DNA of 64,000 nucleotides, from the NCBI GenBank assembly GCA_032252755.1, contig JAVUPY010000053.1, positions 1 to 64,000 of the forward strand, given 5' to 3'. Position 1 is the first letter of the stretch. Each line of letters opens with the position of its first letter. Both the position numbers and the translations under genes were made by a program. This stretch comes from Terriglobia bacterium (GTDB lineage: Bacteria; Acidobacteriota; Terriglobia; Terriglobales; Acidobacteriaceae). Below, in pieces: positions 35,167-43,958 of this stretch. The notes under the pieces are model-generated. The model ran no database searches. It saw only the letters and a program-made list of their open reading frames with translations, and was not told where the DNA came from.

Positions 35167-36321
35167 ATGTCACCGGCGACCACCACGATCACGAGCATCC
35201 CGTTCAACCGCTGTCTCCCGGTTGGCCGCGAGCGTGAATACGTTGCCGAAGCGCTGGAATCCGGCATTCTCGCGGGCGATGGCCGCTTTACCCGCGCTTG
35301 TCACAATTGGCTGAGGCGACACCTCGGAGTGCATGGCGCGCTACTTACAACATCTGGTACTCATGCACTGGAGATGACGGCTCTCCTGCTCAACCTGGAA
35401 CCGGGTGACGAGGTAATTGTTCCCTCCTTCACATTCGTCTCGTCGATTAATGCCTACGTGCTATGCGGTGCCAAGCCTGTCTTCGCCGACATTCGCCCGG
35501 ACACGTTGAACCTCGATGAGCGGCGACTTTCATCTTTGATAACTCCGCGGACCAAGGCCATCGTGGTTGTTCACTACGCCGGTGTTGGTTGCGAGATGGA
35601 CTCGATCCTTTCCATCGCAAATAGCGCTGGAATTTCAGTTATCGAAGACAATGCGCACGGCCTGTTCGGGCGATACAAGGGAAAATACCTCGGGACCTTC
35701 GGCTTTATGGCCGCGCAGAGTTTTCACGAGACGAAGAATATTGCTTGCGGCGAAGGCGGAGCGTTGTTGCTCAACGACCCGGCGCTTGTCGATCGCGCCG
35801 AGATCCTGCGAGAGAAGGGGACGGATCGCAGCAAGTTCTTTCGTGGGCAGGTTGATAAATACAACTGGGTCGACCTCGGATCGAGCTACTTGCCATCGGA
35901 ACTGAACGCTGCGTTCCTTCTAGGACAATTCGAAATGCGGGACGTGATCCAGTCGCAGCGCAGGAACATCTGGGAGACCTATTACGCGGAACTGGCCGCG
36001 TGGGCGGCTTCGAATGGGGTTCGGCTCCCGTTTATTCCGGACCATTGCGAACAGCCCTATCATATGTTCTACCTTCTGATGCCGACGCTGGAACGCCGCC
36101 AGGCATTCATCGCGCACATGAAGGCGCGTGGTATCACCACACCTTTCCACTACGTTCCTCTTCATTCATCTCCGATGGGTCGTCGGCTGGGCGGCAGAAC
36201 CGAAGACTGCCCGGTGACAGAACGCATCAGCGACCAACTTGTACGAATGCCCTTGTTCAACACGATGTCGGGTGAAGAGCTGGAGACTGTAATTGAGGCA
36301 GTGCGTGAGTTTCGGTATTGA
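35167..36321 (+). CDS. wecE: dTDP-4-amino-4,6-dideoxygalactose transaminase (WecE/RffA-like)
   Basis: PLP enzyme of the DegT/DnrJ/EryC1/StrS family, 384 residues. It aligns closely by eye to E. coli WecE throughout: GDGRFTRACHNWL, PGDEVIVPSFTFVS, VHYAGVGCEMD, REKGTDRSKFFRGQVDKY and GSSYLPSELNAA. Lys190 in SFHETKN is the PLP lysine. The predicted product is dTDP-4-amino-4,6-dideoxy-D-galactose from the 4-keto sugar and glutamate. It is third in a tight cassette with the GT2 and SMR genes. No rmlA/rmlB for making the keto-sugar lies in this window. A palindrome follows its stop. Confidence 0.9.
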   Translation: MSPATTTITSIPFNRCLPVGREREYVAEALESGILAGDGRFTRACHNWLRRHLGVHGALLTTSGTHALEMTALLLNLEPGDEVIVPSFTFVSSINAYVLCGAKPVFADIRPDTLNLDERRLSSLITPRTKAIVVVHYAGVGCEMDSILSIANSAGISVIEDNAHGLFGRYKGKYLGTFGFMAAQSFHETKNIACGEGGALLLNDPALVDRAEILREKGTDRSKFFRGQVDKYNWVDLGSSYLPSELNAAFLLGQFEMRDVIQSQRRNIWETYYAELAAWAASNGVRLPFIPDHCEQPYHMFYLLMPTLERRQAFIAHMKARGITTPFHYVPLHSSPMGRRLGGRTEDCPVTERISDQLVRMPLFNTMSGEELETVIEAVREFRY

Positions 36322-36324
36322 GCA

Positions 36325-36366
36325 GGTGCCCCGAAGGCTCCGGCAACTGGGAGAATTCGGGGCACC
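36325..36366. repeat. Large palindrome between convergent genes
   Basis: GGTGCCCCGAA (36325-36335) and TTCGGGGCACC (36356-36366), perfect 11 bp, with an inner CTCC/GGAG stem. The outer GGTGCCCC/GGGGCACC resembles the REP-like family ends. It probably ends transcripts from both sides without a T-run. Confidence 0.75.
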
Positions 36367-36372
36367 GAGATT

Positions 36373-38568
36373 CTATTCCGTCGGCTTCTCGAACTTCTTC
36401 GGATCCACCGGCGGATTCACCGTCCAGGACTTAATCGCGTCTTTAGCCACCACTTTCCCGTCATCGCTGACCGTTCGCTGGTTATAGAAGTTCACGCCAT
36501 CGACCTGCTTCCAGTTAGAGAATTGAATCACGCGTTCTGTTGGGCCCTGGCGTCCGCTAACTTCGCTGATGGCTTCCAGCAACTCTCCGGTGTTGGGGTT
36601 CACCAGCCAGCGGAAGGTTGAACCGTCGCCGGAGATGTTCAAAACCGCGGCCTCAGTGTTGCCAACTTTTTCCGTTCCGCCTGCGGCGAAGACATAGGCT
36701 GGATCGTCGGCGTGCTGGGCCACGTTGTAGATCTGCTGTTTCGCTGTTTGCAGAGCGTCGGCCCGCATGGAAGAAGGCATGTCCCGCACCTGTCCACCGC
36801 CGGCCTGAAATGCTGCAGTAGGCGTCACTACGATCTTCATTTCATTACCCATCGCGCTCATGCTGGTAGCGAGTTTGTCAGGGAACTCAATCGTGGTCTC
36901 CGTGTCGATCGGTATTTCTCCCTGCGGTGACACTCGCGTTGAGGTCGCCTGGTATTGCAGCGCTTTCAAGGACTTCAACTTCTCCTCTCCGCCGAGGAAC
37001 TGAACCACTTTTCCCATGAGCGCCTTGCCCTCAGGATTGGAAGCAGTCGGTTTCGCAACTGCTTTGGCGGAACCAGGCGGTGGGGGAATCGTAATGTCTA
37101 TGTTCTTTACCGGGCCGAGCGTCGTGAGTGCGGGGCTGAATTGTTCCGAGTTGCCGACCACGAGCACCGAGAGTTGATCCTTATGTACGTACTTGTCGAT
37201 GACCCGCTTCACGTCGGACGTCGTGACCTTCTCGATGGCCGAGCGATAGCGCTCGAGCCAATCGGCCGGATAGCCGTAGTACTCGTATGCCATGCGTTCG
37301 CGGAGAACTTTCCCCGGTGTATCGAAGCGGAAGATGAACGAGTTGAGGATGCTGTCTTTCGCGAGTTTCAACTCGTCCTCGGTTGGTGGCGAGGTATGGA
37401 GCAGGTCCAACTGCCGCCAGAGCCCCTTGATGCCCTCCACCGTTGTCGCACTCTTTGTGCCCATCTCGACGTCCGTCATGCCGGGGTGATCCCACGCGGA
37501 ACCGATGCCTCCTCCCACTGCATAAGCAAGGCCCTCCTTCGTCCGGAGATTTTGGAAAAGTCGCGAGGAAAATCCGCCGCCGAAAACTTCGTTCATCACT
37601 TGGAGTGCAAAGTAATCAGGGTTCTTTCGTTCGATGCCAAGACCGAGCAACTGGATCAAGCTCTGGTTAACATCTGTCTTATTTACGAGATAGATGCCTG
37701 GCGGCGCAGTGTTGAAGGTGATCTTCGGTGTCTCGCTCTCCGGTCCCTTCGGCCATGATTCGAATGTCTGGCGGAGTTTAGCCTCCATCTCCTTCGGATC
37801 GAAGTCCCCGGTGATCCCGAAAATCATGTCGTTAGCGTTGTTGTGCTGTTTGTGCCAGCTCAGGAGATCCTGCTGCGTGACAGCCGCAACCGTCGCATAT
37901 TCGGCCACGCGGGCGTAAGGATTCTGCGGCCCGTAAACAAGCTTGGCACCCTCGCGCCCCCCAATAGAGTCGGTATCGTCGTTGCGCCGCGAGATGTCGG
38001 TGTCCATCTGCCTCTTCGCGAGATCGATCTTGTCGGCGCGGAAGGCAGGGTGTTGTAGCAGTTCAAGGAAGATGTGAAAGACGGGATCGAAATCGCCTTT
38101 CAGGCAGCTCAACGAAATGAAAGTGCTGTCGTCGTTCGATCCGGTTTCGACCTTTGCGGCTCTCGCCTCCAGGAAATCGTCCAATTGGTCACCAGTGCGC
38201 TGCTCGGTTCCACCGGTGCGCCACACAGAGCCGTAGATATCCAGCATGCCGGTCTTATCGGCGGGTTCGGAGCGAGAGCCCCCACGGATGCGCATGACTG
38301 CGCCGATCAGGGGCAATTCGTGATTGGGCTCGAGGAAGATGACCATGCCGTTTTCCAACTGCACACGGATGGGTTCCTGCGGGCTGAACTTCGGCAGCGG
38401 CGGAATCGGAACTTGCTTCCATGAAGACGGAATCGGGCCGGTTGTTTTTGGCGCGGCAGTGGTTTTGGCAGGAGCTTGCTTTGGCTTCTGCGCCTGCGCG
38501 ATGCTCTGAACCGCGCTTGCGGCCAGGAGACTGCTCAACACGAATGCGATGAATCGTCGGCTAAGCAT
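36373..38568 (-). CDS. Exported M16-family protein without zinc motif, with C-terminal extension
   Basis: 731 residues, signal peptide ending about SIAQA. Residues 60-500 are an M16 (insulinase-like) pair of half-barrels, but the first helix reads TGMLDIYGSVWRTGG where active members have HxxEH, so it should not bind catalytic zinc. The C-terminal ~200 residues (from about 530) are an additional beta-rich domain (strands such as QYQATSTRVSPQG, TTIEFPDKLATS, FRWLVNPNTGELLEA) reminiscent of outer-membrane lipoprotein-sorting folds. It starts on the stop of the catalytic partner (TAATG overlap), so the two are made together and probably form a heterodimer, as in mitochondrial processing peptidase or paired bacterial M16 enzymes. 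Confidence 0.9.
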   Translation of the reverse strand: MLSRRFIAFVLSSLLAASAVQSIAQAQKPKQAPAKTTAAPKTTGPIPSSWKQVPIPPLPKFSPQEPIRVQLENGMVIFLEPNHELPLIGAVMRIRGGSRSEPADKTGMLDIYGSVWRTGGTEQRTGDQLDDFLEARAAKVETGSNDDSTFISLSCLKGDFDPVFHIFLELLQHPAFRADKIDLAKRQMDTDISRRNDDTDSIGGREGAKLVYGPQNPYARVAEYATVAAVTQQDLLSWHKQHNNANDMIFGITGDFDPKEMEAKLRQTFESWPKGPESETPKITFNTAPPGIYLVNKTDVNQSLIQLLGLGIERKNPDYFALQVMNEVFGGGFSSRLFQNLRTKEGLAYAVGGGIGSAWDHPGMTDVEMGTKSATTVEGIKGLWRQLDLLHTSPPTEDELKLAKDSILNSFIFRFDTPGKVLRERMAYEYYGYPADWLERYRSAIEKVTTSDVKRVIDKYVHKDQLSVLVVGNSEQFSPALTTLGPVKNIDITIPPPPGSAKAVAKPTASNPEGKALMGKVVQFLGGEEKLKSLKALQYQATSTRVSPQGEIPIDTETTIEFPDKLATSMSAMGNEMKIVVTPTAAFQAGGGQVRDMPSSMRADALQTAKQQIYNVAQHADDPAYVFAAGGTEKVGNTEAAVLNISGDGSTFRWLVNPNTGELLEAISEVSGRQGPTERVIQFSNWKQVDGVNFYNQRTVSDDGKVVAKDAIKSWTVNPPVDPKKFEKPTE

Positions 38569-40088
38569 TACTGGCCCTCCTTCTGATTCTTCAGCGGCGC
38601 CGTTTCGAGAATTCCGACGGTGCGGTTGTTGTCGGTGAAGGTCTTGTTCGCAACGCGCTTGATGTCTTCCTTTGTGACCTTTTCTATTCGGTCCACCTCG
38701 CGGAAGAGTTCGCGCCAGTCGCCATAGCGCGCCTGCTCGATGCTGAGCATGGAAGCTAACCCAGAGTTGCTGTCGAGGCTCCGGATCAGCGCGGCCTTCG
38801 CACGAGTCTTCATCATTGCCAGTTCTTCATCTGTTACGTAGGTCGTCTTCAGTTTGTCGATCTCTTCGTGAATCGCCGTGCGCATCTCGTCCGGCGTATG
38901 ACCCGGCATCGGCACAGCATAGAAGGCAAACAGGTGAGGATACTTCGTTCCCGGGAAGCCGCTGAATCCGGCGGCTTCTGCCGCAATCTTTTTGTCGCGC
39001 ACCAGAGAGCGATAGAGCCGCGAAGTGCGTCCGTTCGAAAGAATGTCGGAGATCGCGTCGTAAACCGCGTCGTCGGGGTCCAGGTAGCTCGGTCGATGGT
39101 AGCCCTCTAGGTAGAAGGGCTGCGAGGGGTCGTGCAGCAGGATCTGGCGTTCGGAGTTCTGCGGCGCATCCTTGGTCGCGTATTCTTCCGGTTTTGGCCC
39201 TGAGGGAATCCGTCCGAAATATTTGTCGATGATTGGGAGCGCTGTCTTCGGATCGATATCGCCAACCACCGCCAGCACCATGTTGCTGGGCACGTAATAA
39301 CGGTGATAGAAGTTCTGGGCATCTGTTGCAGAAAAGTTGTCGAGATCGGACTGGTATCCAATAGTGGGCCGGTGATACGGGCTCCCGGTGAACGCCGTTC
39401 CCTGGAATTGCTCTACTAGGCGTCCGATCGGTGAACTGTCGGTTCTCATCCTGCGTTCTTCAATGACGACGTCGCGTTCCTTGTAGAACTCGCGCATCAC
39501 CGGATGCATCAGGCGGTCGGACTCGAGATAGGCCCAGAGTTGAAGGCGATTGATGGGCATCGAGTAGAAATACTGGGTCTCGTCTTCCGCGGTTTCGGCA
39601 TTCATCCCCGCGCCGCCCTCGCGCTCTACGATCTGCCCGAACTGGTTGGGAATAACGTACTGGTTAGCGTCCGCTACCGCCTTCTTCCAGCTCTCTTCCA
39701 ATTGCATCATGAGCTTGTCATTGCGATTGACCCGCTTCAGCTTCTCGCGCTCATATGCGGCATAGGCCACCTCGACCTTTGCGAGCGCGACCTTCTCCTT
39801 TGGCCAGTCCTTGGTGCCTATATTCGGCGTTCCCTTGAACGCCATATGCTCCATCATGTGCGCGATTCCGGTTTCGCCCTTCGGGTCCTGGGCAGAGCCC
39901 GCGTCCACGAACAGGTTGAACGCGAACACCGGCGCCTCAGGCCGTCGACAGAGGACGACCGTCAATCCGTTTGGGAGCTTCTGAACAGTGACGCGCTTTT
40001 CAAATGATGCGAGGTCTTGCGCGAAGAGAGAGGAAGCGGCGATACACAGAAGCAGAAGTACAGGAAAAGCGGATTTGCGGAGCTTCAT
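38568..40088 (-). CDS. Exported M16-family zinc metallopeptidase (catalytic partner)
   Basis: 506 residues with a signal peptide (cleavage after LFA-Gln24). HMMEH at residues 77-81 is the inverted zinc motif HxxEH of family M16. The third ligand is probably the Glu in AYLESDRL, reached after a ~60-residue charged insert (EREKLKRVNRNDKLMM region) that is longer than in most members. The motif NAETAEDETQYFY follows the family pattern. Likely a periplasmic processing peptidase acting with the non-catalytic subunit encoded next, by one-base overlap. Confidence 0.93.
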   Translation of the reverse strand: MKLRKSAFPVLLLLCIAASSLFAQDLASFEKRVTVQKLPNGLTVVLCRRPEAPVFAFNLFVDAGSAQDPKGETGIAHMMEHMAFKGTPNIGTKDWPKEKVALAKVEVAYAAYEREKLKRVNRNDKLMMQLEESWKKAVADANQYVIPNQFGQIVEREGGAGMNAETAEDETQYFYSMPINRLQLWAYLESDRLMHPVMREFYKERDVVIEERRMRTDSSPIGRLVEQFQGTAFTGSPYHRPTIGYQSDLDNFSATDAQNFYHRYYVPSNMVLAVVGDIDPKTALPIIDKYFGRIPSGPKPEEYATKDAPQNSERQILLHDPSQPFYLEGYHRPSYLDPDDAVYDAISDILSNGRTSRLYRSLVRDKKIAAEAAGFSGFPGTKYPHLFAFYAVPMPGHTPDEMRTAIHEEIDKLKTTYVTDEELAMMKTRAKAALIRSLDSNSGLASMLSIEQARYGDWRELFREVDRIEKVTKEDIKRVANKTFTDNNRTVGILETAPLKNQKEGQ

Positions 40089-40165
40089 TCAGTCCCCCCG
40101 AGGGAGATTGGTCCAATCCATGAAAGTACGCCCGGAAGCGAAAGAGAGTCAAACCGCAATATGAG

Positions 40166-40873
40166 TTAGACGTCGAAGATCCGGTAGGGCACCGGAGGGT
40201 TCTGCTGCTGCAGAATGTGCAGCGCAACGTTGTATACGGGGATTCCGCCGGTGGTCTTTCCGTCCGGCGATCCATGATGCGCGTGACCGTGCACGATAAG
40301 GTCGGCCCCGTGGCGATCTGCGACTTCAGAAAGGCGTGAATTGCCGAGGTACGGAAAGATTTCTGTCGGTTCGCCCTTTACCGTATCCCCGATCGGCGCG
40401 TAGTGAATCACGATAACGCGCTTATCCGTGCGCAATTGTGAAAGTGCGCGCTCGAGTTTGAGCGCCTCGTCGACAGATGCCTGCACGAACGCTTTGACCT
40501 CCGGTTCACCGAACGCCGTCAGGATTCCGCGGCCAAAGCCGCCTAGAAACCCTTTCGTCCCCGCAAAGCCAACCCCGTCGCGCTCATAACCGGTGCCGTC
40601 GAGTACCTTGATTCCCTCGGCGGTCATCATCTGCATCAACTGTTCGGCTTGGCCGCTCTCGTAGTCGTGGTTCCCGAGCACCGCAACGATCGGCACGCGT
40701 AAACGAACCAGGGCATTGAGCAGGGATTCCATTTCCTGCGGGCGGCCGTAATTCGTGAGGTCTCCGGCGATGACCATCAGGTCAGCATCATCGCGTACGC
40801 GATTCATCTGCTCGCGAATGCGATCGTAATTCTGCGGCGTGAAATGAAGATCAGCAGTGGCAGCTATTCTCAT
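40166..40873 (-). CDS. Calcineurin-like metallophosphoesterase
   Basis: 235 residues with the full dimetal motif set: TADLH (Asp8, His10), GDLTN (Asp38), GNHD (68-70), a His in VIVIHYAP, and GHAHHG near the C-terminus. No signal peptide, so cytoplasmic. Small enzymes of this kind act on nucleotides, nucleic acids or phosphoproteins; sequence alone does not decide. It lies 18 bases downstream of a nucleotidyltransferase gene and near LigD-polymerase and Lhr genes, which favours a nucleic-acid role by association only. Confidence 0.88.
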   Translation of the reverse strand: MRIAATADLHFTPQNYDRIREQMNRVRDDADLMVIAGDLTNYGRPQEMESLLNALVRLRVPIVAVLGNHDYESGQAEQLMQMMTAEGIKVLDGTGYERDGVGFAGTKGFLGGFGRGILTAFGEPEVKAFVQASVDEALKLERALSQLRTDKRVIVIHYAPIGDTVKGEPTEIFPYLGNSRLSEVADRHGADLIVHGHAHHGSPDGKTTGGIPVYNVALHILQQQNPPVPYRIFDV

Positions 40874-40891
40874 TGAGCGTCGTCGTTCCGG

Positions 40892-41776
40892 TTATGCGGC
40901 TGGCTCAGCCGGATCTTTGTCCGACTGTGGTTTCGGTTCCCGCAATCGGCGGTGATACTCGATCAGGTTCGCCATGCCCCATTCGTTGACGTCGATAGCG
41001 AACATCTTTTCGTCGATCAGGCTGCCCCGAAAATGTGCAACCGGATTGGGATGGTCCAGTTCCTTCTGCAGCCGGCCTAACAGGTCATCCCACACCGAAC
41101 GCGGTATGTAATTGCAATGTGCCGGATAGGTGTATTGAAACAGCACCATGGCCCAGAGCACGATCATCCAGTGCTCTCCCACGATCTCCAGTACCCGCTT
41201 CCAATCCAGTTTGCCCTGCGTTCCATGGATAACGTGCACGATGTCGGCGCCATCAAAGCGTTCGCGCCGCGTGACAAATAGTTTGGACGCGATCAGTTCT
41301 TCGGCGGCAAGCACGCGCGTCGGAACGCCGACGATCGTTGCCGATGAGCCGTGCTCGATCCATGATTTGTCTACGGTAATCACGGCGTTGCTCATCCCGG
41401 TGATGAGGTCGACATAGAATTCGCCGCGGTGAGCCTTGAAGAGCCACACGGGATCGCGGACTTCCGTCTCGAAGCCGGCGTCCTTGAGTTTTTCCAGCGC
41501 CGGCGGAATGTCCTCTGGGGCCAGGAACAGGTCGAGGTCCTTGGTGTTGCGCCAGATGCCGGTGTGTTGCCCTAGTGCAAAAGCGCCAGAAACTACGTAA
41601 GGAATCCCGCTCTGATTTAGCAGTTCTAGGACCCCCCGGAAGAGTTCTTCCTGTTCCGGTGGGAACACGGGCGGCTGAGACGAACTAACCGGCAGCGGTT
41701 TATCGGCGTATTTCGGCACCCACCCTTTGATGTAAAACTTGCCATCAGTGTTGTTGAAAATACGGGGCTGCGGCAC
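40892..41776 (-). CDS. Nucleotidyltransferase-fold protein
   Basis: 294 residues from a GTG at 41776. YVVSGAFALGQHTG and the NTKDLDLFL segment (Asp80, Asp82) form the glycine-serine and double-Asp metal motif of a minimal nucleotidyltransferase fold. A helical C-terminal domain contains VLAAEELIASKLFV, as in nucleotidyltransferases such as AbiEii-type enzymes. The first 35 residues are extra and Pro/Ser-rich. It could be the catalytic half of a toxin-like system, but no partner antitoxin is adjacent; the neighbour is a metallophosphoesterase. Substrate unknown. Confidence 0.75.
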   Translation of the reverse strand: MPQPRIFNNTDGKFYIKGWVPKYADKPLPVSSSQPPVFPPEQEELFRGVLELLNQSGIPYVVSGAFALGQHTGIWRNTKDLDLFLAPEDIPPALEKLKDAGFETEVRDPVWLFKAHRGEFYVDLITGMSNAVITVDKSWIEHGSSATIVGVPTRVLAAEELIASKLFVTRRERFDGADIVHVIHGTQGKLDWKRVLEIVGEHWMIVLWAMVLFQYTYPAHCNYIPRSVWDDLLGRLQKELDHPNPVAHFRGSLIDEKMFAIDVNEWGMANLIEYHRRLREPKPQSDKDPAEPAA

Positions 41777-41860
41777 AATTCCAGAGCACCGGGTTTACCC
41801 CGCTGACCGGGCCAGCATCTCTGGAGCAGACCACGATCCGGCAGCATCCAAGAGGAGCAT

Positions 41861-42895
41861 ATGGCGAGAAGCGAAACGGTCGTCGAGATCCAGGGACAGC
41901 GCCTGAACCTATCGAACCTCGACAAGGTGATGTATCCCGAGGTCGGGTTTACCAAGGGCCATATTATCGATTACTACGCCCGCATCGCGCCCGCGCTGCT
42001 GCCGCATCTCCGCGGACGCCCGCTGACCTTAAAGCGCTATCCGAACGGCGTGAACGGCATGCACTTCTATGAGAAGAACTGTCCGGCGCATCGTCCCGAT
42101 TTCGTACAGGTCGCGCCCATTTGGAGCCCCGGGAACAATCGCTGGGTGAACTACTGCCTGGCGCAGGACCTCCCGACTCTCATCTGGGCGGCGAATCTCG
42201 CGGACATCGAGTTGCACACGTCGCTTTCCCAGTCGAAAGACATGATGCGGCCCACCTTCATCGTCTTCGATCTCGATCCCGGTGCTCCGGCAGATATCGT
42301 GCAGTGCTGCAAGGTGGGGCTCTGGGTGCGAGACGTCTTCGCGCATTTCGGGCTGAAGAGCTTTGCGAAAACCTCGGGCTCGAAAGGGCTCCAAATCTAC
42401 GTTCCGCTGAACACGGCCGTCACCTACGACCAGAGCAAGCCTTTTGCGCATGAACTCGCGCGACTACTCGAACGCCAGCATCGCGATCTCGTCGTCAGCG
42501 ACATGAAGAAAGTGCTGCGAACCGGTAAGATCTTCGTCGACTGGAGCCAGAACGACGATTACAAGACGACCGTCTGCGTCTACTCCTTGCGTGCCAAGGA
42601 GCGGCCGACCGTTTCTACTCCGGTGAAATGGGAAGAGGTAGAACAGTGCCTCAAGAAAGAAGATCCCAACCTCCTGGTGTTCACCTCCGACGAGGTTCTG
42701 AAGAGAGTAGACAAATTCGGCGATCTTTTCGAACCGGTGCTCACGATGAAGCAGAAACTGCCGAAGATCGAGGAACTCACCGCCCTCGACGGTGTGTCAA
42801 CTGTGAAGCCAGTTCCCGCAAAGCGAACGCCTTCTGCTAACGAAAGAGCTAAAGTCTTGGCGAAGAAAACTGCGAAGAAACGAAAGACAGGCTGA
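41861..42895 (+). CDS. Stand-alone LigD polymerase (archaeo-eukaryotic primase) domain protein
   Basis: 344 residues, GAGGAGCAT before the ATG. It matches the polymerase module of bacterial LigD: NLDKVMYPE near the start, catalytic Asp137/Asp139 in FDLDPG, SGSKGLQIYVPL, and the third Asp (Asp227) in KIFVDWSQND. Such domains add ribo- or deoxyribonucleotides at broken ends in non-homologous end joining. Neither ligase nor nuclease domain is fused, and no ku gene is in view. The C-terminal tail is strongly basic (Lys/Arg-rich, about 25 residues), which may aid DNA binding. The DUF72 gene follows by 66 bases. Confidence 0.93.
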   Translation: MARSETVVEIQGQRLNLSNLDKVMYPEVGFTKGHIIDYYARIAPALLPHLRGRPLTLKRYPNGVNGMHFYEKNCPAHRPDFVQVAPIWSPGNNRWVNYCLAQDLPTLIWAANLADIELHTSLSQSKDMMRPTFIVFDLDPGAPADIVQCCKVGLWVRDVFAHFGLKSFAKTSGSKGLQIYVPLNTAVTYDQSKPFAHELARLLERQHRDLVVSDMKKVLRTGKIFVDWSQNDDYKTTVCVYSLRAKERPTVSTPVKWEEVEQCLKKEDPNLLVFTSDEVLKRVDKFGDLFEPVLTMKQKLPKIEELTALDGVSTVKPVPAKRTPSANERAKVLAKKTAKKRKTG

Positions 42896-42961
42896 TCGGA
42901 ACGGGGGTACCTAGCCGGTTACGATAGAGCTGAGAAGCAGGCGACAAGCGGTGGAGGCGAA

Positions 42962-43777
42962 ATGGCCGGATCAAATACTCAGGCACAGACTTCGCAACGC
43001 GATAACGCCGGGAGCCCGCGTATTTACGTCGGCACCTCTGGCTGGGCCTACAAGGTCTGGCAGCCCGCGTTCTATCCGCCGAAGCTGGCGCAATCGAAGT
43101 ACCTGCAGCACTACTCGACGCGCCTGAACACGGTCGAAGTCAACTACACCTTCCGGCACCTGCTCACTGAAAAGACGATTGCGAACTGGCTGCAGCAGAC
43201 TCCGGAGAGTTTCAAGTTCGTCGTGAAAGCCAACCAGCGGATCACGCACATCAAGCGCCTGATGGATGTCGACGACGCTCTGAGCGCGTTCGTCTCCTCG
43301 GTTTCATCGTTGGAGCGATCTGGCCGATTAGGTCCTGTTCTCTTTCAGTTACCGCCAAACCTGAAAGCATCTCCTGAGGTGCTGGACGCGTTTCTCGGCA
43401 AGCTGCCGAAGGGCCTTCGTGCCGCATTCGAATTCCGTCACGAGAGCTGGCTGGCTGATCAGATCAGCGATATTTTGAGGCGGCATGGCGCGGCGCTCTG
43501 CGTAGCCGAAAGCGACGAGTTCACCACACCGGAGGTGCACACGGCCCCCTTCGTCTATTACCGTTTTCGCCGGTCCCACTACACCGAGACCGCTCGCAAG
43601 GCACTGGCACAACGAGTTATGACCACCTCTTCGCAGGGTAAAGAGGTCTTCGGATTCTTCAAACATGAAGAGCGTCCGGAAAGCCCGCTGTGGGCTGTGG
43701 AGTTGCTGGAGAGCACACGGAATGAAGCAGGTCATTGCTGTCACGCTGAGGAGCAGAGCGGCAAGGCGTCCATTTGA
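42962..43777 (+). CDS. DUF72 (YecE-like) protein
   Basis: 271 residues. GTSGWAYKVW near the start, a YSTRLNTVEVNYTFRHL segment, KANQRITHIKRL, VLFQLPPNLK and AFEFRHESW are the conserved strings of the DUF72 TIM-barrel family, whose biochemical role is not established. Ribosome site GGTGGAGGCG precedes ATG 42962. It is co-directional with the LigD-polymerase gene and convergent with lhr. The C-terminal 15 residues (HCCHAEEQSGKASI) are atypical. Confidence 0.88.
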   Translation: MAGSNTQAQTSQRDNAGSPRIYVGTSGWAYKVWQPAFYPPKLAQSKYLQHYSTRLNTVEVNYTFRHLLTEKTIANWLQQTPESFKFVVKANQRITHIKRLMDVDDALSAFVSSVSSLERSGRLGPVLFQLPPNLKASPEVLDAFLGKLPKGLRAAFEFRHESWLADQISDILRRHGAALCVAESDEFTTPEVHTAPFVYYRFRRSHYTETARKALAQRVMTTSSQGKEVFGFFKHEERPESPLWAVELLESTRNEAGHCCHAEEQSGKASI

Positions 43778-43958
43778 GACGATAATTCATGTCAAAACAA
43801 AAATCTTCCGCGAGACAAAGCGACGCAAAGAACCACCTTGGCGCATGAGTGTCTTGACAGGCCCGGAGTTCTTATAGACGGGATCACAAAAACGAGAGTC
43901 GAGCCGGGCGATAAAAAAGGGAGCCGTAATAAAGGGGGCGTGATCGAAGAAGCGCAAG

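Noticed and set aside
40892-41776. Type IV toxin-antitoxin (AbiEii-like) system
   Set aside because: The nucleotidyltransferase fold is there but no AbiEi-like antitoxin is adjacent; the neighbour is a metallophosphoesterase.
43854-43879. TTGACA followed by TATAGA as a promoter between DUF72 and lhr
   Set aside because: Spacing is only about 14 bases and no gene lies downstream on that strand.
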